Below, in pieces: positions 23,735 through 35,790 of a DNA stretch of 64,000 bases. Both the position numbers and the translations under genes were made by a program. Position 1 is the stretch's first letter, and each line of letters begins with the position of its first letter. A model generated the notes under the pieces. That model had not been told where the DNA came from and did no database searches. It saw nothing but the letters and a program-made list of their open reading frames with translations. This DNA is from Haematobia irritans (lineage: Eukaryota > Arthropoda > Insecta > Diptera > Muscidae). The DNA lies in assembly GCF_050003625.1 (NCBI RefSeq), contig NC_134398.1, positions 79,640,003 to 79,704,002 of the forward strand, written 5' to 3'.

Positions 23735-24136
23735 TTATCCGCAAATCGCAAGAATTTTTTGTTCTTATAACTAAAATAATTTTATACTCCGACATCAATC
23801 CAATTTAAAAATGAACTTCCATATTGCCATATTTTAGGATGGGGAAAGTGTATCCAAATAAAACTTTTGCGATTTGCGATTCCGAATATCGGAACATGTG
23901 GGAATATTTTTTTACATATTAACTAATTAATTATGAACATTGTATGCATGAACTTAAAAAATGACGTGTTATCAAAATATCAGATACAATTAATCATCAG
24001 AACTACATTTTTTACACTGGAATATATGGAAAACATATTTTTGTATCCGTATATACACTACAGTGTCATAGTTTTCCGCAAAGTAGGCTATATGTAGCAT
24101 GAGATATTTTTTTAATTGCATACAATCAGACTTTTT
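23735..24136. other. Interval with a small inverted repeat
   Basis: 'cgcaaatcgcaagaa' at about 23740 and 'ttttgcgatttgcg' at about 23865-23880 form an inverted pair about 140 bp apart, possibly a tiny MITE. The rest is unassigned. Confidence 0.35.
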
Positions 24137-25442
24137 ATACCCTTCACCACTACTGTGGTACAAAGTATAATAAGTTTGTGCATTTGTATGTAACGCCAAG
24201 AAGGAGTAATCATAGACCAACCTTTAGTATACGGATAGGCTTAGAATTAAATTCTGAGTTGATTTAGCGATGTCCGTCTGTCTGTCTGTCTGTCTGTCTG
24301 TTGATGTATTTTTGTGTGCAAAGTACAGCTCGCAATTTTAGTACGATTGTCCTAAAATTTGGTACAGGGTCCTGTTTCGGCTCAAAGACGATCCTTATTG
24401 ATTTTGGAAAAACGGTTCAGATTTAGATATAGCTGCCATATATATTTTTCACCGATCTGGTCATTTGAGGCGATCTTCCTCAAATTCCGTACATCTGAAT
24501 ATTTTATGAGTCTCGAATAACTTGCAAAATATCAGGCAAATCGGTTCAGATTTAGATATAGCTCCCATATATAGCTTTCGCCCGATTTACACTCATATGA
24601 CAACAGAGGCCAATTTTTAACTCCGATTTAGTTGAAATTTTGCACAGGGAGTAGAATAAGTATTGTAACTATGCGTGCCACATTTGGTTGAAATCGGTTC
24701 AGTTTTAGATATATCTCCCATATATTGCTTTCGCCCGATTTACACTCATATGACCACAGAGGCCAATTTTTAACTCCGATTTAGTTGAAATTTTGCACAG
24801 AGAGTAGAATTAGTATTGTAGCTATGTTTGCCAAATTTGGTTGAAATCGGTTCAGATTTAGATATAGCTCCCATATATATGTTTTTCTGATTTCGACAAA
24901 AATGGTCAAAATACCAAAATTTTCCTTGTAAAATCGCCACTGCTTAGTCGAAAAGTTTTAAAAATGAATCTAATTTTCCCAAACTTCTAATACATATATA
25001 TCGAGCGATAAATCATAAATGAACTTTTGCGAAGTTTCCTTAAAATTGCTTCAGATTTAATGTTTCCCATATTTTTTTTTACTAAATTTGTGTTCCATCC
25101 TAGTGCATCAGCCAACTTAAATTTTGAGTCTATACACGCAAAAAAAACGTGTACCGAAAACGTTTTTCTTTTGTTAGAGTTTTTTGAATTGCTTCGAAAA
25201 GTATACAATTTTATCACCAAAAAATTCGCTTGTTATAAAATTTTTATTTTTTCAATAAAAAAAGTTATTTTTGAACCAACAACACAGTCCATTTCGTTTA
25301 TATCAAACACTGTTCTTTTCTGACTTTAGGTCTTTAATAAGACACATTTTACAGTTCATAGTAATAATTTAATATTGTATGTTAGAATGTAATGTTGAAC
25401 ATTTTTTCGGAATCTTCCGACCATATCTGGAATATATGTAAA

Positions 25443-25523
25443 GCAGGGATCGAAGCAGGGATCGAACCCACGACCCTTGGCATGCAAGTCGGACGTAGAT
25501 ACCACTGATCCACGGTGCCCAAC
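25443..25523 (-). repeat. tRNA-like head, type A (copy 1)
   Basis: Minus strand: A box TGGATCAGTGG, anticodon-arm remnant 'cttgcatgccaag' (like tRNA-Ala TGC), B box GGTTCGATCCC. An 11-bp 'gaagcagggatc' duplication lies at the 3' side. It has no proper acceptor stem. Confidence 0.7.
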
Positions 25524-25633
25524 TAAATGTATTTTTCTGTTAAATAAACTTTGTTTAATCGACTCGTGGGCGCCGCAAGCTATGCTATATAAATATAACT
25601 TATATGGGTAATTGTCTATTAATGACAATAACG

Positions 25634-25710
25634 GCTACATAGCCCAGTGGATAGTGTGTTGGCTTACAAATTGTATGGTCCGCTGTTCGATTCTCCGTCC
25701 AGGCGAAAGG
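25634..25710 (+). repeat. tRNA-like head, type B (copy 1)
   Basis: Plus strand: A box TAGCCCAGTGG at 25640, 'gtgttggcttacaaa', B-box-like TGTTCGATTCT at 25684. The head faces away from head A. Confidence 0.7.
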
Positions 25711-26300
25711 TAAAAAAATTTTAAAATTTATAAAATCGTATAATTTCTTCTACATTGTTTGTATTATAGAAAAACGTGCTAAGAACTAAAAAAACTTCGT
25801 GGAAGTGAGAAAGATGTGAGGGAAAGTGCAATTAGCCAGAAAAAAATTTTTTGAGTTTGTCTTTATGAAATTGTTTTTACATCCTGGAAAAGAATAAACG
25901 TTTATCACAAAAAGTATACACTTTTTTCCAAATACACTTCCCTTCAACGAAAAGCAAATGAGAAACGAACTTTGTTTATCTAAAATTTCGTTTGGGAGGA
26001 AAGAATTATTTTTTGCGTGTAGATTTTGTAAAAGTCTATCAAATTCTGTCCAAATCGAGTGATATTTAAATTTATGTATTTGGGACAAACATTTATATAA
26101 AGCACCCAACACATTTGACGGATGTGATATGGTATCGAAAATTTGGATCTACAAAGTGGTGCAGGGTATAATATAGTCGGCCCCGCTCGACTTTAGACTT
26201 TCCTTACTTGTTAATATTGAATAAATATTCCAAAAAATGTCCAAAATAACGTACATATTATGTATTTATTCATTTTAAGTTTTATAGAAATAATGTCACC

Positions 26301-27363
26301 CAGTGTTACCGTTGTGCGACTTTAGTCGCATTGTGCAACCTTTTTGACCTCATGCGACTTTTTGTGCAACTTTTTTAAAATATGTAAAATGTGCGACTTT
26401 AGTCGCACGCATGCGACTAAAGTCGCACAAAAGGGAAGTGCTTAAATTTTAAGCAATTTTTATAAGTGGGAATTCATCGCCGTGCGCCTTACGCGAAGCC
26501 ACCGCGATGGCCCGCCTTGTATCAAACCCAGTTTCGACCAAAGAGCAAAATGTGTTTCTACGGTGGATGCTGAATATTTCAAAGCTTCTCCACCACAATG
26601 TGAGACGCCAGAACTCGGCTATAAAAAAGAGTTCACTTTTCAATGACAAGTTGTCATTGAGCTAAACATAGAAGCACTCATAACTAAGAGAGAAGTAAAT
26701 CACGTATAGTATCACAATGGACACCTAACCTACGATACCTACCCTTCATGGTGTTCTGGTTTGTTAAGTCGTTGTTTTGTTGCATACCATTTCAACCACT
26801 AGCTCCGTTCGAGTACCCACTAATTTTTGATAATTATCACAAATTTTTACTGGAGTCTTTCGTTTACTTCAAAAAGCTAGCAAAAGAGAGCCAGAGTTAG
26901 ATCAAATTTGAAATTTGAGGAATAGATAAGTTGCAAGCTTTTGCTAGGAATTTTTTCCCCAGTAAAATCTTGCAAAAGTTAGCCATAAACAAATAATACG
27001 TGCAATATATTTCACAGAGTCAATTAGGAGTGTAGTATAAAAAATAAATATATTTTTTTTATTGATTTAAATGCTTTTGATTCTCGTTCTCGTACATTTC
27101 TGCTAATTTTAGGAAGGAAAAAAAAACAATTTTTCATTTATTGCAAGTTTACGTTTTACTGGATTTTATGATACAACAAGTTGCTAAAATATCTCTTTAT
27201 GTTAAAGGGAGTGTTCCTTTATTGTTTTTGTGTTGATTTATAGAAGATTTTTTGTAATAAATGTATGCGACTTTTTTTATCATTATGCTACTTTTTTGTG
27301 CGACCTTTTTTTGAGTATGCGACTTTTTTTGCGACTTTTTCAAAATTTCCAACGGTAACACTG
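26301..27363. mobile_element. hAT-type MITE (1.06 kb, 8-bp target duplication)
   Basis: Ends CAGTGTTACCGTTG and inverted CAACGGTAACACTG, flanked by perfect 8-bp ATGTCACC (26293-26300 and 27364-27371). Subterminal regions repeat 'gcgactt' in opposite orientation. At 26391-26428, two 16-nt arms (GTGCGACTTTAGTCGC and its complement) flank a 6-nt loop. A diverged SINE is nested at 26495-26732. No transposase. Confidence 0.85.
26495..26732 (+). mobile_element. Diverged SINE copy
   Basis: 'gaagccaccgcgatggcccgccttg' through 'ggctataaaaaagagttcac' to 'atcacaatgg' and 'acacctaacc' follows the SINE consensus with deletions, including the A-box side and the B box. Older than the copies at 8175 and 39416. 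Confidence 0.7.
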
Positions 27364-27371
27364 ATGTCACC

Positions 27372-28814
27372 TTCTTTGACCGCATCCCACTGTGCACAAT
27401 TGCTTTATACATACCTTTTATCAAATATTTATTCTATAATACACTAAACCCACTTCTTCCACCATTATAAAGGCCAGAAATTCATTAAAACTAAGTGGGT
27501 GTGTGCGTGAGCATGAATTGACAAATTATTAGGATTGAAAATTATGTAAATCCTTTTTTATAAATCAACTACAACTGTTCACAAAAAGTCATAGTGCGAA
27601 CACACCGCTGCCCTCGTTCAACCCCTCTCTTTATACCATATGCGCTTTAAATAATATCCCATGGATAACGGCTTCCGTTTTTTACTTAAAAAAAGGAACA
27701 CAAAAACGTCATTTGTGCATTGTGGTGGACGAGACTGCAAACAAAAAGCAAAAATGTTTAAATCAATTTAATTCAATTGCATTTATTGTTCGAATTGATT
27801 TCGCCTCTCGTTCAGTTGAACGAGGTATTATCCGTGATTTATTTCACGGCTTTTCAGCGGTTTAATTTAACGCATTTCCTCTTGATTTTTGATTGTTTGT
27901 GGGAATTGGTAGCAGCGGATGTTCAAATGAATTCATTTTTTTTTTTCATTAGAAAAAACAGTTTGACAATTCACAATGAAAGAAAGGCAAGATATTCATA
28001 ACTTTAATATATTATAATTTACGATTTAATAAATACCAGCAAAAAAGCTAAATAAGAAAAGTGACATGTCAAAAAGTTTTGAGAATGCCGTAAGCAATTA
28101 AATCAATTCTTTGTAAATAGTATTATATATATTATAAATTAACGTTAAAATAATGCTAAAAAATATTAATATGCCAAAAGATAATGCTAAATTTAAAAAG
28201 TTTTTTATTTGAGAAATGATCACTATAAAGGGTGTATTTTTTAAATTTTGTATTCAATATTGCTTTAGAAATATATTTAATTATTTGATATTAAAAAATG
28301 GTATATCAAACTTCAATCCTGTTTTGCTGAGCCAGTGCAAAATTTATCGTTTTCAAATTTAATAGTCCATTGTAATTTATATTAATTGGCCGCTCTATGA
28401 CTTCAAATTACCTTATGAAAATAAAATAAATAAACAAATTAGATTAATACATATCTAAATCTGTACCGATTTGAATAATCATTGCCAGGAAATAAATTCA
28501 TTATATGGTATCATATGCCAAATTGAATGAAAATCGGTTAATAAATACGTCAAACGTTGGGCAGAAGACTTAAATTACCACCTATACTTTCAACACATAA
28601 ATACATGGACATACATACAGACGGACATCTCTAAAATTGGTATATAGCATAAACTTTAAAACTACACGTACAGCAAAAATATACTCTTCGTAAATTAGCA
28701 TAAAATATTTGGGAATTATAACAAAACCCCATAATTCTGAAAACTCAATTTTACAGCGGAGCGAAAATACATCTTTAAGTGGCCACAAAAACATCTGTAG
28801 AAAACTTCTATTTC
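27372..28814. other. 1.4-kb interval, no gene recognised
   Basis: AT-rich. 28440-28640 carries a decayed family-alpha-like piece ('atctaaatctgtaccgatttg', 'acggacatct'). The frames at 27777-28001 and 28582-28794 lack domains. Confidence 0.3.
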
Positions 28815-29051
28815 TGTTAAGAACTAAGAGCTAAATAATCCTAGTGGAGTTGAGAAAGATGTTAGGGAAGAAAAAATTTTTGAGTTAACCTTTATGAAAT
28901 TGTTATTACATCATGCAAGAGAATCAAAGTTTATCAAAAAAGTATAACTTTCTTCCAAACAAACTTCCATACCGCTAAAACAAATGAAAAACGATATTTG
29001 TTTGTCTAAGATTACGTTTGCGAGGAAAGAATTAATTTTTTTTTTCGTGTG
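28815..29051 (+). repeat. Solo right half of a twin-head element
   Basis: Aligns with 25780-26019: 'aagaactaa', 'gttgagaaagatgt', 'tttatgaaattgtt', 'aggaaagaatta' and the end TTTTTTTTTCGTG. The tRNA-like heads and left end are missing. Confidence 0.6.
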
Positions 29052-29140
29052 CTTTACTGAATACACCTACCATACCTCGATCCAGAGAAAAGTTGCAATA
29101 ACTGACTTATGTTGATATCATATGCTATTTTGTTTAAAAA

Positions 29141-30473
29141 ACAAATATATATGGCCGTAAGTTCGGCCAGGCCGAATCTTATGTACCCTCCACCATGGAT
29201 TGTGTAGAAACTTCTACGAAAGACTGTCATCCACAATAGAATTACTTGGGTTGTGGTATCTTAAATCGTTTTCTAAATTGTGAGTTAGTCCATACGTGGT
29301 ATATATTAGACATAAAAGGTATGTATAGGTAAGTCTACAAATAATTACGAATCGATATGGACTTTTGCACGGTACGTTAGGAGCCAGAATTGAAATATGG
29401 GGGTCGCTTATATGGGGGCTATGAACTTGATATGGACCAATTTTTGTGTGATTGGGGATCGATTTATCTGAGGGCCTATATAACTATAGACTGATATGGA
29501 CCTAGTTAGGCACGGTTGTTAACGGCCATATACTAGCACAATGTACCAAATTTCAACTGACTCGGATGAAATTTGCTCCTCCAAGAGGCTCCAAAACCAA
29601 ATCTCGGGATCGGTTTATATGGGGGCTATATATGATTATGGACTGATATGGACCACTTTTGGCATGGTTGTTAAATATCATATACTACCACCACGTACCA
29701 AATTTCAACCAGATCGGATGAATTTTGCTTCTCCAAAAGGCACCGGAGGTCAAATCTGGGGATCGGTTTATATGGGGGCTACATATATTAAGGACTGATA
29801 TGAAGCAATTCATGCATGGTTGTTGGATACCATATACTAACATCACGTACCAAATTTCAACCGAATCGGATTAAAGTTTGCTCTTCCAAGGGGCTGCGGA
29901 GGTCAAATCTGGGGATCGGTTTATATGGGGGCTATACATAATTATGGACCGATTTCGACCAATTTTTGCATGGGTATTTGAGGCCATATATTAACACCAC
30001 GTACCAAATTTCAACTGAATCGGATGAATTTTGGTCTTCCAAGAGGCTCCGGAGGCCAAATCTCGGAATCGGTTAAATGGGGGCTATATATAATTATGGA
30101 CCGATGTGGACGAATTTTTGCACGGCTGTTAGAGACCATATTTATACTAACACCATGTACCAAATTTCAGCCGGATTGGATGAAATTTGCTTCTCTTAGA
30201 GGGTCTGCAAGCCAAATTTGGGGGTCCGTTTATATGGGGGCTATACGACCTACAACAATAACAACTTGTGCCAAGTTTCAAGTCGATAGCTTATTTCGTT
30301 CGGAAGTTAGCGTGATTTCAACAGACGGACGGACGGACGGACATGCTCAGATCGACTCAGAATTTTACCACGACCCAGAATATATATACTTTATGGGGTC
30401 TTAGAGCAATATTTCGATGTGTTACAAACGGAATGACAAATTTAATATACCCCCATCCTATGGTGGAGGGAAT
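29141..30473 (-). mobile_element. DINE/Helentron-like element, family beta, copy 1
   Basis: Read on the minus strand: starts near 30473 with a diverged ATTCCCTCCACCATAGGATG, has a GTCC microsatellite (30326-30343), then about seven units of roughly 120 bp with 'cccatataaaccgatc' and 'tttgacctccgg'-like phrases. It ends with 'ccatggtggagggtac' and the perfect hairpin TTCGGCCTGGCCGAAC near 29160-29180. Peptides such as GSVYMGAIYNYGP arise only because the array is translated; it is not a gene. Confidence 0.65.
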
Positions 30474-31212
30474 AATAACATAATTCTATTTATAGTATTT
30501 TGTCGCATTGAATCCTGATCATATACTTACTAATAGACAACACAACTGAAGTTAAATATGCGTTTATTTTGATCTGTTGTTCGACAAATCAAATTACATA
30601 AACCTTATGTGGGACTTAAGTTGTTTTGTCGAAAGTATCATACAAGTATTTCAATTGTACTTTACATCATATGATTGGATATGCTGTTTTGCGGGGCCGA
30701 CTATATTATACCCTTGACCATTATATAGACCGGCATTTTTGATACTATCTCAATTCGCTCAAATTTATTGAGAGCTATATTATGGTTCATACTACCATAT
30801 ACAAATATCTCAAACTAAACCGATTTGGAGAACATTTTTTTTTTCTTCTACAAAATCTTTATACACAGAAAAAAAGTGTCTTGTACATTTAAGGACCATT
30901 TTAACTTCCACATTGTTCAACACATTTACTGTAATATAGTTCATTTTTCGTAAACACAACGAAAATCAGCTTACTTAAAGGAAAGCTTAGAAAAAATCAG
31001 AAAATGTTTTTAATTCACTAACTACGAAATGGGAAGGATTTTTACTTAAATAAATTTCCAACACAGTAGTTAATGCATCGTTGATTAAATACATGGGCAA
31101 TATAAAAATCTTACTACGAAATGTGGACAATTTACTAAGAAAAAAAATTGTATGGAAAAAATTTTTGTAGTAAAAATTAACTTAACGACATTACCGATTC
31201 GTATGATGGCTA
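30474..31212. other. Interval with decayed repeat ends
   Basis: 30694-30730 ('gcggggccgactatattatacccttgacca') is a solo 3' end of family alpha on the minus strand. 30866 starts a CACAGAAAAAAAGTG MITE end without a clear partner. No gene. Confidence 0.4.
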
Positions 31213-32103
31213 CACAGAAAAAACTGAAGCAAAATAAAAATCAATTATTGGCATAATTGAATGAAAAAATTATATCAAATACGATTTTTATTAAGTCAAA
31301 CATGAAAATAATTGGTTGAATGAAAAACTGGCAAAAATATAAAAATTCACTGGTAATTGAATTCACAACACATCAATTACTATGTTCAATTGGACCAAGT
31401 ATAAAAGTTATTGATTTAAGTATAATGCGTAATTGCCTGATAAAACTGTTTATGACGTTGCTACGTAACGAAAAATAAATTAATACAAACAATAAAATGT
31501 CATTTATTGTTATTATTAAGAATCTTCTTAAGAAAATGGTCGAATTTACCCGCAAATAAACCGTGGTATCGGTTTCGCGATTCGAAATGTTAACATTTAC
31601 AACATTTTTGGCGCACCATATTGTATTTTTATCGCAGATAAGTACCTTTATCTAAATACCAGTTTTTTTGGTTAAGCGCGTTTTTTGGAAACTACACTGA
31701 AATAATTCTCTTCGTAAAAATGAAAATTTTCATTGTGAGTCTAACCTGTGACGTGTTGGTAGAATTCTTTCTCCCTCTCAAGCACATTCAAGAAATACTC
31801 ATGTACGTTCACGCAAACAGAACTTTTAAAGACGATTAACGGTTCACAACAATTTTTAGACTCACGAGAATTCTCGTGACTTCGACTATTAGTCGGGATC
31901 ACGACGAAAGTATCACAGCACAAACTTTTTACTATGGAAAGTTAATTTAATATATTTAGTACATATTTCTACGTTCGTAAAATTTTTAAAATTCGCTGAA
32001 AACTTTAATAAAATATGTAAATGATTTCTTTCGTTGTATAAACTTACACACATCCTGAATTGAGTCGTTTAAAAACTTGCGAATAAGCTTTGGAATATAT
32101 ATA

Positions 32104-33037
32104 AAGGGTGATTCTTTTGAGGTTAGGATTTTCATGCATTAGTATTTGACAGATCACGTGGGATTTCAGACATGGTGTCAAAGAGAAAGATGCTCAGTAT
32201 GCTTTGACATTTCATCATGAATAGACTTACGATCTGCCACAACGTCGAATTTTCAGTGAATGGGCCCTAGAAAAGTTGGCAGAAAATCCGCTTTTTTATC
32301 GACAAATTTTGTTCAGCGATGAGGCTCATTTCTGGTTGAATGGCTACGTAAATAAGCAAAATTGCCGCATTTGGAGTGAAGAGCAACCAGAAGCCGTTCA
32401 AGAACTGCCCATGCATCCCGAAAAATGCACTGTTTGGTGTGGTTTGTACGCTGGTGGAATCATTGGACCGTATTTTTTCAAAGATGCTGTTGGACGCAAC
32501 GTTACGGTGAATGGCGATCGCTATCGTTCGATGCTAACAAACTTTTTGTTGCCAAAAATGGAAGAACTGAACTTGGTTGACATGTGGTTTCAACAAGATG
32601 GCGCTACATGCCACACAGCTCGCGATTCTATGGCCATTTTGAGGGAAAACTTCGGAGAACAATTCATCTCAAGAAATGGACCGGTAAGTTGGCCACCAAG
32701 ATCATGCGATTTGACGCCTTTAGACTATTTTTTGTGGGGCTACGTCAAGTCTAAAGTCTACAGAAATAAGCCAGCAACTATTCCAGCTTTGGAAGACAAC
32801 ATTTCCGAAGAAATTCGGGCTATTCCGGCCGAAATGCTCGAAAAAGTTGCCCAAAATTGGACTTTCCGAATGGACCACCTAAGACGCAGCCGCGGTCAAC
32901 ATTTAAATGAAATTATCTTCAAAAAGTAAATGTCATGGACCAATCTAACGTTTCAAATAAAGAACCGATGAGATTTTGCAAATTTTATGCGTTTTTTTTT
33001 TTTTAAAAAGTTATCAAGCTCTTAACAAATCACCCTT
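32104..33037 (+). mobile_element. Mariner-like element, internally deleted copy B (934 bp)
   Basis: Same AAGGGTGATT ends and TA flanks (32102-32103, 33038-33039) as the full copy. A deletion of about 370 bp removes the codons for about residues 7-130; the junction 'agacttac|gatctgcc' near 32230 differs from that of copy A, so the two derivatives arose independently. Confidence 0.9.
32276..32929 (+). pseudogene. Mariner-like transposase, catalytic part only (deletion derivative B)
   Basis: About 217 codons almost identical to residues 145-361 of the intact transposase, with all three catalytic aspartates. The upstream deletion removes nearly all of the N-terminal half including the helix-turn-helix domain; the retained start region near 32218 is not in a useful frame. 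Presumably non-functional, but the ends remain mobilisable. Confidence 0.85.
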
Positions 33038-33887
33038 TACAATTACATTCTTTCTATTTTGTTTTTGCAATTAGTTCGTGTACACGTCAAATTGCCTTAT
33101 TAATGGATATAAGCCGACTGTCAAAAATATGTGGCCTAGAGGAAAATGTGTTTACTTCGAAAACGGGGATTTTGAGGATTTCTTCCCAGCAACAGAAGGT
33201 AAAATCATGTAAAACTTTGAAATATTTTCGAAACTTTGAAATGAATAGATGTTTGTATTACAGAAGAGCAGGATGCCTAAACAAATCGCATATAAATGAG
33301 GAAGATTTGGGAAATTCCAGCAGGTGGTACAGATAATTCAAAAACTGTTTTTTCTTTGTGAGTTAGCCTGTTAAATACGTCGTTTATAATGAATATTCTG
33401 TATTTTTCTACCAAACATGTACTTCGCTGTATTTTCAATTATACACATTTTCAGAATTTCTTTTTTATAATAAAATGCATTTTTTTCAGAGTGTATTTGT
33501 ATAATTTTCTTAAATTTATATAGATTATATAGTACAAAGATTGTATTGATTAACATCGTAATTAACACAATTACGATAGTAATTGTGTAGGTTACAAAAT
33601 TCTATAAACATTGTACTCAGTTCAATTACGACTGTAATTGAAAACACTTTATATACTTCAAATACTAATGTATTTGGATTGAGTACTATGTCATTTGAAT
33701 ATTTTGACAAATTCCAATTACATTTATACTCAACGCAAATATTACTTCATTTGAAAATAGTTTTATGACAACCTTACAATTTGGGTAATTGGATTTACAA
33801 TTTTCGTCATAAGCTGAAAATCAAATACAAAAATAATTGAATTCACAATTTTTGTATTTGATTCAATTATTCACTTTTTTCTGTGTA

Positions 33888-34037
33888 CAGATTATTTCCC
33901 TTTTTATTATAAGTTGGAGTGTTTTTCCTCACATTGAAAATTTTAGATAAAGTGGAATAAAAAGTAGTTAACATAATCCTTGTATATCATTTTTTATAGA
34001 TTCCTCATAGATTTGGTATATATTTTACCTTAACTTA
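33888..34037. other. Short spacer between elements
   Basis: No feature seen. Confidence 0.3.
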
Positions 34038-34551
34038 TAAGGGGTGGTTAAATTGTAAGGGCCGATGTTGAATGTGAACCACACCTAAACGCCAAGTTTT
34101 CCGAATTGGAAGATATTGATGTGGACGATATGTGGTTTCAGCAGGACGGTGCCACTTGCCACACAGCTAACGAAACAATGGCCGTGTTATCTCACGTAAT
34201 GGCGATGTCAATTGGCCGCCAAGATCATGTGATTTGACACTGTTGGACTTTTTTCTTTGAGGTTATTTGAAAGAAAAGGTGTACGTCAAGTTCTTGAATT
34301 GTGTATAGGATGAGATAATTCGGCACATTAACGACATAGAACCTCCATTATGCCTCAGCGTCATCGAAAATTTGGACCATCGGATGAAAGTGTGCCACCG
34401 AGGTCGCGGCGCCCATTTGGCCGATATTTTGTTCCATACATAATTGAGTAATACCAGTATATCATAATAAAATAAAATTACAATAATTTCCTAAATAGTT
34501 TGTGTTTTATTCAAAATCAACATCGGCCCTTGAAATATTAACCACCCTTTA
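34038..34551 (+). mobile_element. Second, older mariner-like lineage (about 0.5 kb, truncated inside)
   Basis: Terminal repeats AAGGGGTGGTTAAATTG at the left and the inverted form with GGGCCGATGTTGA inside both ends. A TA target is likely. The body contains only the last half of a transposase. Confidence 0.75.
34115..34443 (+). pseudogene. Mariner-like transposase C-terminal relic
   Basis: An open stretch, DDMWFQQDGATCHTANETM, matches the second catalytic block of the 361-aa transposase. After a gap and frameshift, WPPRSCDLTLLDFFL follows with the third aspartate, then a stop, and finally HRGRGAHLADILFH at the C-terminus. It is clearly related to, but well diverged from, the other mariner-like copies. 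Dead. Confidence 0.8.
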
Positions 34552-34639
34552 GATAGAATTCCAACTAATCAATAAACGTGCTACTGGAAAATGAAGTGAG
34601 AAGAGATTAATGAGAGACATTTTGTGTATACACATATTT

Positions 34640-34905
34640 TTTTTTTTTGATTTCAATCACGAAAATCGCGGATTCAAGCATTTTTTTAATTGAAAGCATT
34701 TTTTTTGAAAGCATTTTGATTGAAAACCAACACGATTTTCAATGAAAAATTTAATTGACTTTTGTCACGGAATCAATTAATTGTGTGATTGATTTTTAAC
34801 ATAAAATTCAATCACAGTTTTAATTGAATCAATTAAAATTTTAATTAATTTCGCGACAAAAATCAATCAACTATTTGATTCATTCAATTTTTATTATTTT
34901 TTATT
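34640..34905 (-). mobile_element. ATTGA-rich MITE, second copy
   Basis: Opposite-strand match to 8030-8668 without its SINE. Shared 'tcaatcacgaaaatcgcg' end and 'tgtcacggaatcaattaatt' centre. Confidence 0.6.
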
Positions 34906-35408
34906 TTTTGATTGGTTTGGTTCTTGTCATTTGTGTTTTGTTCTAACATAACTTACACATACAATTACTATCAATAACAACTATAGGGTGAAAAAATAAA
35001 CTATATAAATCATTATCTTGCTTATAATAATAACCATGTCAGCATGTAGATGCGCCTAGATTTCCAATAAATCAGCAGCCTCTAAGCTAAATTAGTTTTT
35101 CTGAAAGTAAACAGAATAATTCGAATTTAATTTTGTTCAATTAAAAGTTAATATTGTTAAACATTACCTGCATAGAATATCAAGTTCAATTCTTAGTTCC
35201 AGGTTGAAGATTTATAATCGTCTTTTGCAGTGGTAGTCTTTTAGCATAAAAAGGTATATTAAGTAGCTCGGTAATTTATTTTTAGTAACAATTCCTTTGC
35301 AAAATTTCCACACATTGAAATCGTCTATTAAAATTTGAACCAATCAAAGAGAAAAATAATGGGAAAGCAATGTAATATTTGATATTATATTGATGATACT
35401 TTGCAAGT
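34906..35408. other. Interval without a recognised feature
   Basis: AT-rich, no domain-bearing frame, no clear repeat partner. Confidence 0.3.
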
Positions 35409-35790
35409 TCTGGAAATAGAAAAAAAATATAAATGGAAAATACATATTTGTATTATTTTCGGATATTTGTCATACTTTTAAATCCAAAACATAGAATTTT
35501 TTACCATTACATAATTTAGCTCATTAGTTTATATATCAGATGTACTGTTCTCTGCTTGGGTTCAAACTGCAAAAGGCAGGTAAAACAAAAATGCAATTTA
35601 ATGCCAACGCTACTTCGCAACAAACCCATACCGCTCATGGTTTTAAGAAAACTAGGTGTGAAAAAACTTAGCATTTTAAAAAAGCAATACGGTACCCACC
35701 CTTTGATTGCAACCATATTCTTATATATTTGATAAAATAATGGAGTTGATGGGATTGATTGGTCAATTTCACGAAATAAAATATGGCAAC
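35409..35790. repeat. Dispersed 380-bp repeat, copy 2
   Basis: Direct-orientation partner of 6309-6690. It lies about 160 bp upstream of the hAT-like gene start. Confidence 0.6.

Larger units (their letters stand above)
25135..26019 (+). mobile_element. Twin-tRNA-head composite element, copy 1 (885 bp, TA target)
   Basis: Ends CACGCAAAAAA / TTTTTTGCGTG with TA on both sides (25133-25134, 26020-26021). The uninterrupted target 'gagtctatagatttt' is present at about 60533-60550 and, inverted, at 42640-42655, which proves the boundaries. The core holds two tRNA-like heads in divergent orientation (minus at 25443-25523, plus at 25634-25710) around a roughly 110-bp spacer with 'gctatataaatataac'. 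The same core occurs at 53.1, 54.6 and 59.0 kb, there with different terminal sequences. No protein is encoded. Confidence 0.8.
24137..26211 (+). mobile_element. DINE/Helentron-like element, family alpha, copy 1
   Basis: Starts ATACCCTTCACCACTACTG. Its inverted subterminal partner 'gtggtgcagggtat' lies at about 26155-26169. It ends with hairpin AGTCGGCCCCGCTCGACT and TTACTTGT. The core has a GTCT microsatellite (24268-24303) and about three units of roughly 160-180 bp containing 'gaaatcggttcagatttag'. It is interrupted by the twin-tRNA-head element at 25135-26019. No coding capacity. Confidence 0.65.
31213..33885. mobile_element. MITE with CACAGAAAAAA ends, host of mariner copy B
   Basis: Left CACAGAAAAAACTGAA, right inverted TTCACTTTTTTCTGTG, TA on both sides (31211-31212, 33886-33887). 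Both subterminal regions are 'aattgaattcac/caattat' rich. Without the mariner it would be about 1.74 kb. Contains the palindrome TCACGAGAATTCTCGTGA (31862-31879). No recognisable coding sequence of its own. Confidence 0.55.

Noticed and set aside
25443..25710. Functional tRNA genes
   Set aside because: A and B boxes are present but acceptor stems do not pair, the sequences recur in mobile elements, and some copies are internally deleted.
33103..33336. 77-codon frame after mariner copy B
   Set aside because: No domain, lies within a MITE body, composition like its surroundings.
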